A stretch of DNA of 9,811 nt from Pseudomonadota bacterium (GTDB taxonomy: Bacteria > Pseudomonadota > Alphaproteobacteria > Acetobacterales > Acetobacteraceae), in NCBI GenBank assembly GCA_021805485.1, contig JAJZFF010000148.1, forward strand, positions 1 to 9,811. Reading direction: 5' to 3'. The notes beneath the pieces are model-generated. The model made no database searches and was not told the origin of the DNA. It saw only the letters and a list, made by a program, of their open reading frames with translations. A program made the translations under genes and the position numbers. Each line of letters begins with the position of its first letter. Positions within the stretch are counted from its first letter, which is position 1. Positions 1 to 7,771 of the stretch are shown piece by piece.

Positions 1-210
1 GCCGCTCGGCGGGGCGGGCGGCGGTGGCGGCGCGGCGCCGGGCACGATGGCGCGCTTCTTGCGCACCTCGACCTGCACGACCTTGGAGCGGCCATGGCTG
101 AAGCTCTGCCGCACCGACCCGGCATCCACCGTGCGTCCCAGTTCGAGACGTCCGCTCGGGCGGAGCGAAAGACGCCCCTTTGCCGCATCCTGTTCGTTGC
201 TGTCCGTCAT
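1..210 (-). CDS. infB: Translation initiation factor IF-2, N-terminal fragment (cut by window edge)
   Basis: IF-2 is the GTPase that brings initiator fMet-tRNA to the 30S subunit and promotes subunit joining. Only the first 70 codons are here, and the gene continues beyond base 1. The ATG is at 210-208. The peptide begins MTDSNEQDAAKGRLSLRP and continues through GRLELGRTVDAG, VRQSFSHGRSK and VEVRKKRAIVPG. This is the short conserved N-terminal block of alphaproteobacterial IF-2, followed by the start of the variable proline-rich linker (PPPPPAPPSG). The GTPase and tRNA-binding domains are not visible. The ATG directly abuts the stop codon of the upstream ylxR-like gene with no gap, and I see only a weak GGAAG element about 15 bases upstream, so translational coupling is likely. 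Gene order after nusA and ylxR supports the call. Confidence 0.93.
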   Translation of the reverse strand, partial: MTDSNEQDAAKGRLSLRPSGRLELGRTVDAGSVRQSFSHGRSKVVQVEVRKKRAIVPGAAPPPPPAPPSG

Positions 211-967
211 CTATTCGCCCGTCACTTCCACGTCTGCTGAGCCGCTCAATTCATCCGGAGCCGCGTGCGGGGCGTTCGGCCCGGCTGCGCCCGCTCCGCT
301 TTCGCCGCCGGGCGGCGCCGTGCTGGCGCCCCCAACCGTCGCGGCCACACCTCTCGCACGCACGCCCGCCAGCCGTTCCGCCTCCGCGGCGAGCCCCGTC
401 GCCAGCCGCCCCGGGGCCACCGCCACGTGCACGACATGCTCGCGGCCGAAGATGGCGCCGAGCGCCGCGCCGGGGAGCGGGGTGATCACCGGGCCATCAC
501 GCCAGCTGCCCAGCAGACGCGCCCGCTCCTCGGGACTGCCATCCGATGCCTGCACGACCAGCCCCGCCCGATGAAGCTGCAGCCATTCGCGGCACCGGGT
601 GAAACCACACACCGCCTGTCCGGCGCGGCGCGCCAGGCCCAGCGTCTCGCCGATGCGCCGCAGGAGCCCGTCGGTGACCATCGCCGCCAGATCGTCAGGC
701 ACGTCCACCCGCGACCGCGCGGCCCGGCTGAAGGCGCCGCGCCGACGCGCGGTTTCTAACACATCGCCGCGCGCACTCAACCAGATTCCCCGTCCCGGCA
801 GCCGCCCGGCGAGATCCGGCACCAGCGCGTGGCCGGGGCCGACGACGAAGCGCAGCATCTGCTCCTTCGGTGCCTGCACGCGCGTGACGATGCAGCGGCG
901 CAGCGGGCCGCGTTCGCTCTCGGCGTCGTCCGCCGTCGGGTCGGCCGGGGCGAGGGGGGCGCCGCGT

Positions 968-2515
<1,548 letters not shown>

Positions 2516-2529
2516 GGCGCGGTGATCCC

Positions 2530-3066
2530 TCAGTGTGCTTCGCTATCGGTTGCAGGGGCGGCGCAGGCGTCGATCAGCGCATCGGTCAGTACCAGCTTGG
2601 CGCGGCGGATATCGGCCAGGTTCAGCGCCACCTCGCTGCCATCGTCGAGCCGGAGCCGGGCGGCGGTGGCGTCGGCGCCGAGCACGACGCCGGAGAAGCG
2701 CTTGCGGCCCTCGAACGGCACCGCCATCTCGGCCCGCGCCAGGTGGCCGGCGAAGCGGTTCCAGTCCTTGGCGCGCGTCAGCGGCCGATCGATCCCGGCC
2801 GAGCTGATCTCCAGCGTCCAGGCGCCGTGCAGCGGGTCCGCGACATCGAGCACGGCGCCGAGCGAATGGCTGAGCGCCTCGCAGTCGCCGACGCCGACCG
2901 GGACGCCATCGGCACGGTCCACCATGATCTGGATCGTCGGCCGGTCCCGGCCGGTGACGGCGACGCGGACGAGTTCATACCCCATGGCGGTGACGGTCGG
3001 CGCGACCAGGTCGGCGAGCCGGGCTTCGAGGCCGGTCAGAATCGGGCGGTCCAGGTCCAAAAACAA
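2530..3066 (-). CDS. rimP: Ribosome maturation factor RimP
   Basis: RimP is a cytoplasmic factor for 30S subunit maturation. The protein is 178 aa when read from TTG at 3066. The N-terminal domain contains [13 protein letters not shown] and [13 protein letters not shown] (28-40). The hallmark [18 protein letters not shown] lies at about 85-102, in the position of the usual LEVSSPGIDRPL. The C-terminal SH3-like domain covers about 100-165 (FSGVVLGAD, then [15 protein letters not shown]). The start is uncertain: the frame has no ATG or GTG between an upstream stop at 3099-3097 and the conserved N-terminus, leaving TTG at 3066 or 3060. Neither has a good Shine-Dalgarno, and TTG-3066 forms the end of a U tract after a hairpin. 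It is the first gene of the rimP-nusA-ylxR-infB operon. Product confidence is high; start confidence is moderate. Confidence 0.95.
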   Translation of the reverse strand: MFLDLDRPILTGLEARLADLVAPTVTAMGYELVRVAVTGRDRPTIQIMVDRADGVPVGVGDCEALSHSLGAVLDVADPLHGAWTLEISSAGIDRPLTRAKDWNRFAGHLARAEMAVPFEGRKRFSGVVLGADATAARLRLDDGSEVALNLADIRRAKLVLTDALIDACAAPATDSEAH

Positions 3067-3090
3067 AAAAGGCGGCCCGTGAAGGCCACC
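3065..3090 (-). terminator. Intrinsic-terminator-like hairpin in the rimP leader (probable attenuator)
   Basis: On the minus strand, GGTGGCC (3090-3084), loop TTCACG (3083-3078) and GGCCGCC (3077-3071) form a 7-bp stem with one G-U pair. Six T follow directly (3070-3065), then GTTTTTG. This is a textbook Rho-independent terminator shape. It sits downstream of the likely rimP promoter, and its U tract runs into the proposed TTG start. No minus-strand gene lies just upstream that would need a terminator, so it most likely attenuates the rimP operon. Terminator-like leaders before rimP have been predicted in other Proteobacteria. The structure is seen; the attenuation role is inferred. Confidence 0.7.
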
Positions 3091-3124
3091 CCCCGTTCAG
3101 TGCTGCGGAGAATGTATGCCCGTG

Positions 3125-3152
3125 AGATAGCGTGAAGGGGGGGGCGTTGCAA
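3125..3152 (-). promoter_or_regulatory. Candidate sigma70-type promoter of the rimP-nusA-ylxR-infB operon
   Basis: On the minus strand, TTGCAA (3152-3147) and CTATCT (3130-3125) are separated by 16 bases; reading the -10 as TATCTC gives 17. Transcription would start near 3118, giving a leader of about 50 nt that includes the terminator-like hairpin. The spacer contains a run of eight C (3144-3137). The call rests on motif similarity and position only. Confidence 0.45.
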
Positions 3153-3193
3153 GCGGCAATCACGCTGCGAAAATCCCGCTCCGGCCGGGCCGA

Positions 3194-3222
3194 TTTCCGC
3201 GCCGGCGAGGCCGCTCTATGCT
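3194..3222 (+). promoter_or_regulatory. Weak candidate promoter for the lyase gene
   Basis: TATGCT at 3217-3222 resembles a -10 box. The hexamer 17 bases upstream, TTTCCG (3194-3199), is a poor -35. The start point would be near 3229, about 60 bases before the lyase ATG. The rest of the 3153-3289 gap shows no other clear element. Confidence 0.25.
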
Positions 3223-3289
3223 GGCCGCCACGCTCGTCCACCCAGGCTCGTCCACCAACGGGCCCACCCCGCCCGCCGCAGGAGGCACC

Positions 3290-4162
3290 ATGCCGTCGCG
3301 CCCGAGCCTGAAGACGCTGCTGCGCCGTGGCGAGGTGCTCGTCGCGCCCGGCGTGTTCGATATGATCTCCGCCCGCATCGCCGACCGCATGGGCTTCGCG
3401 GCGCTCTACATGACCGGCTACGGCACCGTCGCCTCCCATCTCGGTCTGCCGGACGCCGGGCTCGCCTCCTACGGCGAGATGCTGGCGCGGGTGCAGGCGA
3501 TCGCCGCCGGCACGGCGACGCCGCTGATCGCGGACGCGGATACCGGCTTCGGCGGCCTGCTCAACGTCGCCCGCACGGTGCGCGGCTACGAGGCCGCCGG
3601 CGTCGCCGCGATCCAGATCGAGGACCAGGTCTTCCCGAAGAAATGCGGCCACACGCCAGGGCGGCGCGTGGTGCCGGCGGCGGAAATGGTGCGCAAGCTC
3701 CGGGTCGCCTGCGAGAGCCGCTCCAGCGCCGATTGCCTCATCATCGCCCGCACCGACGCGCGTACCGCGCTGGGGCTGGACGAGGCGCTGCGGCGCGCCG
3801 AGGCCTATGCCGAGGCCGGCGCCGACATCCTGTTCGTCGAGAGCCCGGAATCGGAGGCGGAAATGGCGGCGATCTGCGCCCGCTTCGATCTGCCCTGCCT
3901 CGCCAACATGGTCGAGGGCGGGCGCACGCCGGTGCCGACGCGGGCGCGGCTGGCCGAGCTCGGCTATCAGGTGGCGATCTTCCCCGCCACCGGCTTCCTC
4001 GCCGCGGCGCACGCGCTGCAGGGCGCCTACGGCGTGCTGCGCGAACACGGCTCCAGCGCCGGCGCCGGGCTCGCGCTGCTGCCCTTCGACGCGATGAACC
4101 GGCTGATGGGCTTCGAGGAGGTGTGGGCGTTCGAGCGCGCGCACGCGGAGGAGCCGGGCTGA
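3290..4162 (+). CDS. Isocitrate lyase/PEP mutase superfamily C-C lyase
   Basis: This 290-aa, Mg-dependent (beta/alpha)8-barrel enzyme belongs to the family of 2-methylisocitrate lyase, PEP mutase and oxaloacetate decarboxylase. Visible motifs are VAPGVFDMISARIA (18-31), MTGYGTVAS (41-49), the metal-binding ADADTGFGG (81-89), IEDQVFPKKCGH (110-121), IARTDA (152-157), FVESPE (182-187) and NMVEGGRTP (206-214). The KKCGH motif with Cys119 is the catalytic signature of the lyases and argues against a PEP mutase. The length suits the PrpB-like subgroup, but no prp genes are nearby, so the substrate (2-methylisocitrate, a dimethylmalate-like acid or another) cannot be fixed. The start is ATG 3290, with GGAGG just upstream; an in-frame ATG at 3218 would add 24 unrelated residues and has no good RBS. 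The gene converges on the aldehyde dehydrogenase, and its stop lies inside a large palindrome. Confidence 0.9.
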   Translation: MPSRPSLKTLLRRGEVLVAPGVFDMISARIADRMGFAALYMTGYGTVASHLGLPDAGLASYGEMLARVQAIAAGTATPLIADADTGFGGLLNVARTVRGYEAAGVAAIQIEDQVFPKKCGHTPGRRVVPAAEMVRKLRVACESRSSADCLIIARTDARTALGLDEALRRAEAYAEAGADILFVESPESEAEMAAICARFDLPCLANMVEGGRTPVPTRARLAELGYQVAIFPATGFLAAAHALQGAYGVLREHGSSAGAGLALLPFDAMNRLMGFEEVWAFERAHAEEPG

Positions 4163-4183
4163 GCCGAGCCCGGCTCCTCCGCG
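4144..4183. terminator. Perfect 17-bp palindrome between convergent genes (possible bidirectional terminator)
   Basis: The arm CGCGGAGGAGCCGGGCT (4144-4160), six-base loop GAGCCG (4161-4166) and its exact reverse complement (4167-4183) form an uninterrupted 17-bp GC-rich stem. The stem includes the T of the lyase TGA stop and ends 5 bases before the end of the convergent aldehyde dehydrogenase gene. No T tract follows on either strand, so it is not a canonical intrinsic terminator. It could still act as a U-less terminator or protect the 3' ends of both mRNAs. Confidence 0.55.
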
Positions 4184-4187
4184 CCGG

Positions 4188-5621
4188 TCAGATCGCGGCC
4201 GCCGTTACCAGCTTCGTGTTCAGATACGCCTCGATCGCCTCGCTGCCGCCTTCGGAGCCGTAGCCGCTGTCCTTGATGCCGCCGAACGGCACCTCCGGCA
4301 GCGCGATGCCGTGATGATTGATCGACAGCATGCCGACCTCGACGCGCGTGGACAGCGTCGTCACCGTCTTCTGCGACGCGGTGTAGGCATAGGCGGCCAG
4401 GCCATAATCGAGCCGGTTGGCCTCGGCGATCACATCGTCGATGCTGGAGAAGCGGCTGACGAGCGCGAGCGGGCCGAACGGCTCCTCGTTCATCGCGCGC
4501 ATCTCGGTGGTCATGCCGGTGAGCACCGTCGGCTCGAAGAAATTGCCGACATTGCCGATGCGCTTGCCGCCGGTGGCGATGCTGGCACCCTTCGCCACCG
4601 CGTCGGCGATCAGGCCCTCCATCGCCGGGATGCGGCGCGGATTGGCCAGCGGGCCCATCGTCACGCCGTCCTCGAGCCCGTTGCCGACCTTGAGCTTCCG
4701 GGCGCGGGCGACGAGCTTCTCGACGAACGCGTCGTGCACGCCGTCCTGGACCAGAAAGCGCGTCGGCGCGACGCAGACCTGGCCGGCGTTGCGGAACTTG
4801 TTGGCGGCGAGCACCGCGGCGGCGGTGTCCAGATTGGCGTCATCGAACACCATCGAGGGCGCGTGGCCGCCGAGCTCCATCGTCACCCGCTTCATGTGCT
4901 GGCCGGCGAGGGCGGCGAGATGCTTGCCGACGGCGGTCGATCCGGTGAAGGAGATTTTCCGGATGATCGGGTGCGGGATGAGATACTCGCTGATCTGCGC
5001 CGGCACGCCGAAGACCAGGTTGATCACGCCCGGCGGCAGCCCGGCATCGAGCCAGCACTGCACATAGGCGGCGACCGAACCCGGCGTCTCCTCCGGACCC
5101 TTGACGATGATCGAGCAGCCGGCGGCGAGCGCGCCGCAGATTTTGCGGTTGGTCTGGTTGATCGGGAAGTTCCACGGCGTGAACGCCGCCACCGGCCCGA
5201 CCGGCTCCTTGATCACCAGCTGCTGGATGTTGTCGGCACGCGCCGGCACGACGCGGCCATAGGCGCGGCGCGCCTCCTCGGCGAACCACTCGATGATGTC
5301 GGCGGAAAACGCCGTCTCGCCTTTCGCTTCGACCAGCGGCTTGCCCTGTTCGAGCGTCATGATGCGGCCGATCTCGTCGACGCGGGTGCGGAGAATCTCC
5401 GCCGCCTTGCGCATGATCCGGCTGCGGTCATAGGCCGAGACACGGCGCCAGGTCTCGAAGCCCTTCTGCGCGGCGGCGAGCGCGACATCGAGATCGGCGA
5501 TGTCGGCATGCGCCACCGTGCCGTTCACTTCGCCGGTGGCGGGGTTGAGCACATTGAGAGTCTTGCCGGACCGGCTTGGACGCCAATCCCCGTCGATAAG
5601 CAGCTGAACCGCAGGATACAT
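4188..5621 (-). CDS. NAD-dependent aldehyde dehydrogenase, succinate-/alpha-ketoglutarate-semialdehyde type
   Basis: This 477-aa ALDH-superfamily enzyme oxidises an aldehyde acid, probably succinate semialdehyde or alpha-ketoglutarate semialdehyde, to the diacid for entry to the TCA cycle. All catalytic elements are present: [10 protein letters not shown] with Asn151, VKGPEETP with Lys174 and Glu177, FTGSTAVGK (225-233), MELGGHAP with general base Glu249, [11 protein letters not shown] with nucleophile Cys283, NEEPFGP (378-384) and [15 protein letters not shown] (445-459). Glu at the KxxE position favours NAD over NADP. From memory of the families, it is closer to Azospirillum-type alpha-ketoglutarate-semialdehyde dehydrogenases than to E. 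coli GabD, so I give no symbol. The start is ATG 5621, with GGGGAAG about 9 bases upstream; the frame is open further upstream, but that part has no ALDH similarity. It lies downstream of the FTR1 gene on the same strand, but after a 230-bp gap. Confidence 0.92.
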   Translation of the reverse strand: MYPAVQLLIDGDWRPSRSGKTLNVLNPATGEVNGTVAHADIADLDVALAAAQKGFETWRRVSAYDRSRIMRKAAEILRTRVDEIGRIMTLEQGKPLVEAKGETAFSADIIEWFAEEARRAYGRVVPARADNIQQLVIKEPVGPVAAFTPWNFPINQTNRKICGALAAGCSIIVKGPEETPGSVAAYVQCWLDAGLPPGVINLVFGVPAQISEYLIPHPIIRKISFTGSTAVGKHLAALAGQHMKRVTMELGGHAPSMVFDDANLDTAAAVLAANKFRNAGQVCVAPTRFLVQDGVHDAFVEKLVARARKLKVGNGLEDGVTMGPLANPRRIPAMEGLIADAVAKGASIATGGKRIGNVGNFFEPTVLTGMTTEMRAMNEEPFGPLALVSRFSSIDDVIAEANRLDYGLAAYAYTASQKTVTTLSTRVEVGMLSINHHGIALPEVPFGGIKDSGYGSEGGSEAIEAYLNTKLVTAAAI

Positions 5622-5682
5622 GACGCTGGCTTCCCCATCTTGGCGTTGGTCGAGGCGGCGCGGCCGGTGTTCCGTCCGCGCG

Positions 5683-5716
5683 CGTTCGAACGAATGTGCG
5701 TGACGAATATGCGTGA
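5683..5716. repeat. 13-bp tandem repeat plus palindrome upstream of the aldehyde dehydrogenase
   Basis: Two head-to-tail 13-mers, CGAATGTGCGTGA (5691-5703) and CGAATATGCGTGA (5704-5716), differ at one base. A perfect 10-bp palindrome, CGTTCGAACG (5683-5692), overlaps the first copy. They lie 62-95 bases before the dehydrogenase ATG, in the only non-coding stretch between it and the FTR1 gene (5622-5851). Spacing and near-identity suggest a regulator-binding site; the regulator is unknown. The rest of the gap holds only a weak promoter-like TTGACC (5815-5810, minus) and no obvious terminator. Confidence 0.45.
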
Positions 5717-5851
5717 AGCGCGGCCCGGCCGTTCCCGGCCCCGACCGCTTCCAGCCCTGGGCCGCCGCCGTCTCTCGGGCGCGGCGAGATTGGTCGGCGG
5801 AGCCGGCGCGGTCAAGTTCGCGGCGGCGGATTTGTCGGCGGCGCCGGGCGC

Positions 5852-6727
5852 TCAGGCCGCCCCGCGCCCGCGCGCCGCCCGCGCGGCGGAATCGGGGCCA
5901 GAACTGGGTGCGGAGCTGGGTGCGGCGGCGGCGCGCACGGCGCGGGCGAGCAGGGTGATGGTCGCCACCGTCGCCGCATAGACGAGGAGCTGCAGCCCGT
6001 CCGGCTGGTCGGTATAGCCGACCAGAGTGTGCGCCAGACGCCCGACGATCGAGCCGTCGGCGAGCAGCCAGCTCGTATCCCACACCGGCTCGACCAGCAG
6101 CTCCGCGAACCCGCCCTGCTGGAGGAAGGCCACGGCCTGGCTCGCCATGCCGGCGGCGAGCAGGGTGATCAGCCAGCCGGTGACGGCGAGCAGACGGCCG
6201 GCGGGGATCGCCAGCAGGCCGCGATAGACCAGCCCCGCCACGGCCGCGCCGGCGAGCACGCCGAGGGTGCCGCCGAGCACGATGCCCGGCGCGGAACTGC
6301 CGCCGGTGGCGGCGATGCCATAGAGAAACAGAACGACTTCCGAGCCCTCGCGCAGCACGGCGATGCCGACGACGACGCCGAGCATGGCGAGCTTCGAGCG
6401 GCCGGAACTGACGGCGGCGCCGAGCGCGCGCAGCTCGCGGGCGATGGCGCGGCCGTGACTCGCCATCCAGATCGTGTGCCAGGCCAGCATCGCCACCGCG
6501 GCGATGAGCACGCCGGCCTGGAACAGCTCCTGCCCGGCGCCGGCGAAGGCCGCGCCCAGCCGCCCGGCGAAGGCGGCGAGCAGGCCGGCCCCGGCGATGC
6601 CGCCGGCGACCCCCAGCGCGACCATGCGCCCGCGCCCGGGAACGCCGCGCGTGGCGGCGAGCACGATGCCGACGATCAGGCCGGCCTCGATGACCTCACG
6701 GAAGACGATGACGAGCGCGGCGAGCAT
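5852..6727 (-). CDS. FTR1-family high-affinity iron permease (FtrC/EfeU-like)
   Basis: This 291-aa inner-membrane protein of the Ftr1/EfeU/FtrC family moves iron across the membrane together with a periplasmic oxidising or binding partner. Both iron-ligand REXXE motifs are present: REVIE at 10-14 in the first helix and REGSE at 126-130 in the fourth. Other family features are GQELFQAG (65-72) and [10 protein letters not shown] (197-206). About seven hydrophobic segments can be counted. The tail from about 263 is Ala/Ser/Arg-rich, possibly disordered, and encoded partly by a short 12-bp duplication (AACTGGGTGCGG/AGCTGGGTGCGG on the plus strand). The ATG at 6727 is 5 bases after the cupredoxin stop and has no strong Shine-Dalgarno, suggesting translational coupling. 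No P19-type binding protein, EfeB peroxidase or FtrD ferredoxin is adjacent, so this is a reduced two-gene version. The upstream Fur-like box suggests iron repression. Confidence 0.93.
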   Translation of the reverse strand: MLAALVIVFREVIEAGLIVGIVLAATRGVPGRGRMVALGVAGGIAGAGLLAAFAGRLGAAFAGAGQELFQAGVLIAAVAMLAWHTIWMASHGRAIARELRALGAAVSSGRSKLAMLGVVVGIAVLREGSEVVLFLYGIAATGGSSAPGIVLGGTLGVLAGAAVAGLVYRGLLAIPAGRLLAVTGWLITLLAAGMASQAVAFLQQGGFAELLVEPVWDTSWLLADGSIVGRLAHTLVGYTDQPDGLQLLVYAATVATITLLARAVRAAAAPSSAPSSGPDSAARAARGRGAA

Positions 6728-6732
6728 GGGGC

Positions 6733-7134
6733 CTACTGCGCGATCACGGTGCCGTGCGCCGTTTCCTCGTGGTATTCACCGGTGAAGGCGTAGCGGCCCG
6801 GCTTCAGCGGGCGCAGATGCACCACCGCGGCGCCGTGGGCGGCGATGACTTTTTCCACTTTCAGCGATGGCGAGTCGAATTCCTCCGCCGAGGCATCCAG
6901 ATTGCGCACATGCAGCCGCACCGCCTGGCCGGCCGGCACGGTGATCTCCGCCGGCTCGAAGCGATGATCCTTGATCGTGACCTCGATCGGCGCCGGCTCC
7001 GCGGCGCGCGGGGTGGCCGGGGCGGCGAGCAGGGCCATCACGACCAGAGGCAGGGCGACCAAAGGCGCGGCGACCAGAGGCGGGGTAACCAGAGGCGGGG
7101 CGATGCGAGCGGCACGGCGGGTGGCGAGGGGCAT
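6733..7134 (-). CDS. Secreted cupredoxin-fold protein, partner of the FTR1 permease (FtrB-like)
   Basis: This 133-aa periplasmic protein is encoded directly ahead of the permease. After a basic N-terminus (MPLATRRAAR) there is a long hydrophobic stretch (11-40) and cleavage candidates near APA (38-40) or RAA (43-45). The mature part is a single cupredoxin-like beta domain: IEVTIKDHRFEPAEITVPAG (50-69), then EEFDSPSLKVEKVI, LRPLKPGRYAFTGEYHEETAHGT. Related proteins with FTR1 permeases (FtrB of Bordetella/Brucella, the EfeO cupredoxin domain) are implicated in oxidising or binding iron. The whole protein lacks cysteine and the mature part lacks methionine, so no classical type-1 copper site is possible; six His plus acidic residues remain as ligands. 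The start is ATG 7134, with a weak GAAAG upstream. The signal peptide core is encoded by a 15-bp tandem repeat. A Fur-like box lies 14 bp upstream. Confidence 0.85.
   Translation of the reverse strand: MPLATRRAARIAPPLVTPPLVAAPLVALPLVVMALLAAPATPRAAEPAPIEVTIKDHRFEPAEITVPAGQAVRLHVRNLDASAEEFDSPSLKVEKVIAAHGAAVVHLRPLKPGRYAFTGEYHEETAHGTVIAQ
7041..7100. repeat. Four tandem copies of a 15-bp unit within the cupredoxin signal peptide
   Basis: The plus-strand consensus is CGACCAGAGGCGGGG. Copies at 7041-7055, 7056-7070, 7071-7085 and 7086-7100 differ from it by 1, 2, 0 and 2 bases. Read on the minus strand they encode residues about 12-31 as APPLV, TPPLV, AAPLV and ALPLV. The unit length is a multiple of three, so a gain or loss of copies would change signal-peptide length without a frameshift. 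Confidence 0.85.
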
Positions 7135-7148
7135 GGGAAACTTTCAAT

Positions 7149-7163
7149 TGAGAACCATTCTCA
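7149..7163. promoter_or_regulatory. Fur-box-like operator between divergent genes
   Basis: TGAGAACCATTCTCA is a perfect 6-3-6 inverted repeat. Read as the 7-1-7 Fur core (TGATAATNATTATCA-like), it matches common variants of the type TGAGAATnATTCTCA with one deviation. It lies 14 bp upstream of the cupredoxin ATG of the iron-uptake pair and 62 bp upstream of the ATG chosen for the divergent DUF3859 gene, so it could repress both under iron repletion. The sequence match and context are strong. Which regulator (Fur or another iron regulator) binds is inference. Confidence 0.7.
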
Positions 7164-7172
7164 GTAGAGCCC

Positions 7173-7202
7173 AATCTGCGCTGCGAACCCGGCCGCGGTC
7201 AA
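7173..7202 (-). promoter_or_regulatory. Candidate promoter of the cupredoxin-FTR1 unit
   Basis: Minus-strand TTGACC (7202-7197) and CAGATT (7178-7173) are 18 bases apart. Transcription would begin near 7166, placing the Fur-like box across the first transcribed bases, a typical repressing position. The -10 is poor (3 of 6). Confidence 0.35.
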
Positions 7203-7225
7203 GACCCGTCCCGCTGGTCCCAGCC

Positions 7226-7756
7226 ATGCTGCTTCTGCTCGCGCTGGCCGCCGCCCCGGCGCCGGGCATCGAGATCATCGCCTATGGCAGCTTCAGCGCC
7301 GCGCCGCCGAGCGGCTGGCAGGCGCCGGCGCCGGGCCAGGATACGCTGGCCGACATCGTCGAGCGGCCCTTGCCCGCCCTGCTCGCTGCCGGGCCGGAGA
7401 TCGTCGCCCGGCCCTGCGCCGTGTTCGGCCTGGAGTACCGGCTGGCCGCGGCCGGGGGGTGGCCGCCGGTGCTGCGGGTGCAGGTCGATCATCCCCCGCT
7501 CACCACGCCGGACGGAAGGCAGGCGGAACGGGAATCCTACACCGTGCCAACCGGCCCCGGCGTGCGCTTCGTCGGTTTCGCCTTCGATGAGCCGTGGGAG
7601 ATGGTGCCCGGACGCTGGCGCATCGCCGTGCTCGATGACGGGCGCGAACTCGGCGCCGAGGTCTTCGTCGTCACCGTGCCGCCGGAAACCGCCGGGCGTT
7701 CCTGCCAGGGCATTCCGACAGCGCGGAGCGGCCGGAGCGCGATTGACCCGGTTTGA
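7226..7756 (+). CDS. Secreted DUF3859-type protein of unknown function
   Basis: From ATG 7226 the protein is 176 aa. A hydrophobic start (MLLLLALAAAPAPG) looks like the core of a signal peptide. The body resembles DUF3859: IEIIAYGSF (15-23), VFGLEYRL (66-73), VLRVQVDHPPLTTPDG (82-97), GVRFVGFAFDEPWEMVPGRW (112-131) and AEVFVVTVP (144-152). The strands and conserved Trp/Gly pattern suggest a small beta-sandwich in the periplasm; no catalytic motif is visible. Two cysteines (64 and 160) might pair. The start is uncertain: no good RBS precedes 7226, and the frame stays open to ATG 7133, which would add an Arg-rich n-region but would overlap the start codon of the divergent cupredoxin gene. The Fur-like box lies within that alternative extension. 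The family call is from memory of the pattern, and the function is unknown. Confidence 0.7.
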   Translation: MLLLLALAAAPAPGIEIIAYGSFSAAPPSGWQAPAPGQDTLADIVERPLPALLAAGPEIVARPCAVFGLEYRLAAAGGWPPVLRVQVDHPPLTTPDGRQAERESYTVPTGPGVRFVGFAFDEPWEMVPGRWRIAVLDDGRELGAEVFVVTVPPETAGRSCQGIPTARSGRSAIDPV

Positions 7757-7771
7757 CCTCTGCCATAGATC
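7743..7771 (+). promoter_or_regulatory. Candidate promoter for the ABC importer genes
   Basis: TTGACC (7743-7748) and TAGATC (7766-7771) are 17 bases apart and overlap the end of the DUF3859 gene. The -10 matches only half of the consensus. The remaining gap up to 7858 holds the ribosome binding site GGAGGG (7846-7851) and nothing else I can name. Confidence 0.35.

Noticed and set aside
3218..3289. Upstream ATG of the lyase gene
   Set aside because: It would add 24 residues not seen in the family and lacks a Shine-Dalgarno, while ATG 3290 has GGAGG at good distance; the 3217-3222 region fits a -10 box better.
2975..4144. Open frame of 389 codons on the minus strand, upstream of rimP
   Set aside because: It is antisense to the lyase gene and overlaps the start of rimP. 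It shows no conserved motif and has the typical antisense composition.
5726..5745. Short GC-rich inverted repeat (GGCCG-TTCC-CGGCC) downstream of the FTR1 gene as a terminator
   Set aside because: The stem is only 5 bp with no T tract. Such repeats are frequent by chance at this GC content.
4311..5981. Open frame of 556 codons on the plus strand
   Set aside because: It is antisense to the aldehyde dehydrogenase, whose motifs are complete; it is a mirror of codon bias.
5622..6083. N-terminal extension of the aldehyde dehydrogenase frame by 154 codons
   Set aside because: ALDH similarity starts at ATG 5621, which has a ribosome binding site. The extension would run into the FTR1 gene in another frame and is Arg/Ala-rich without a domain.
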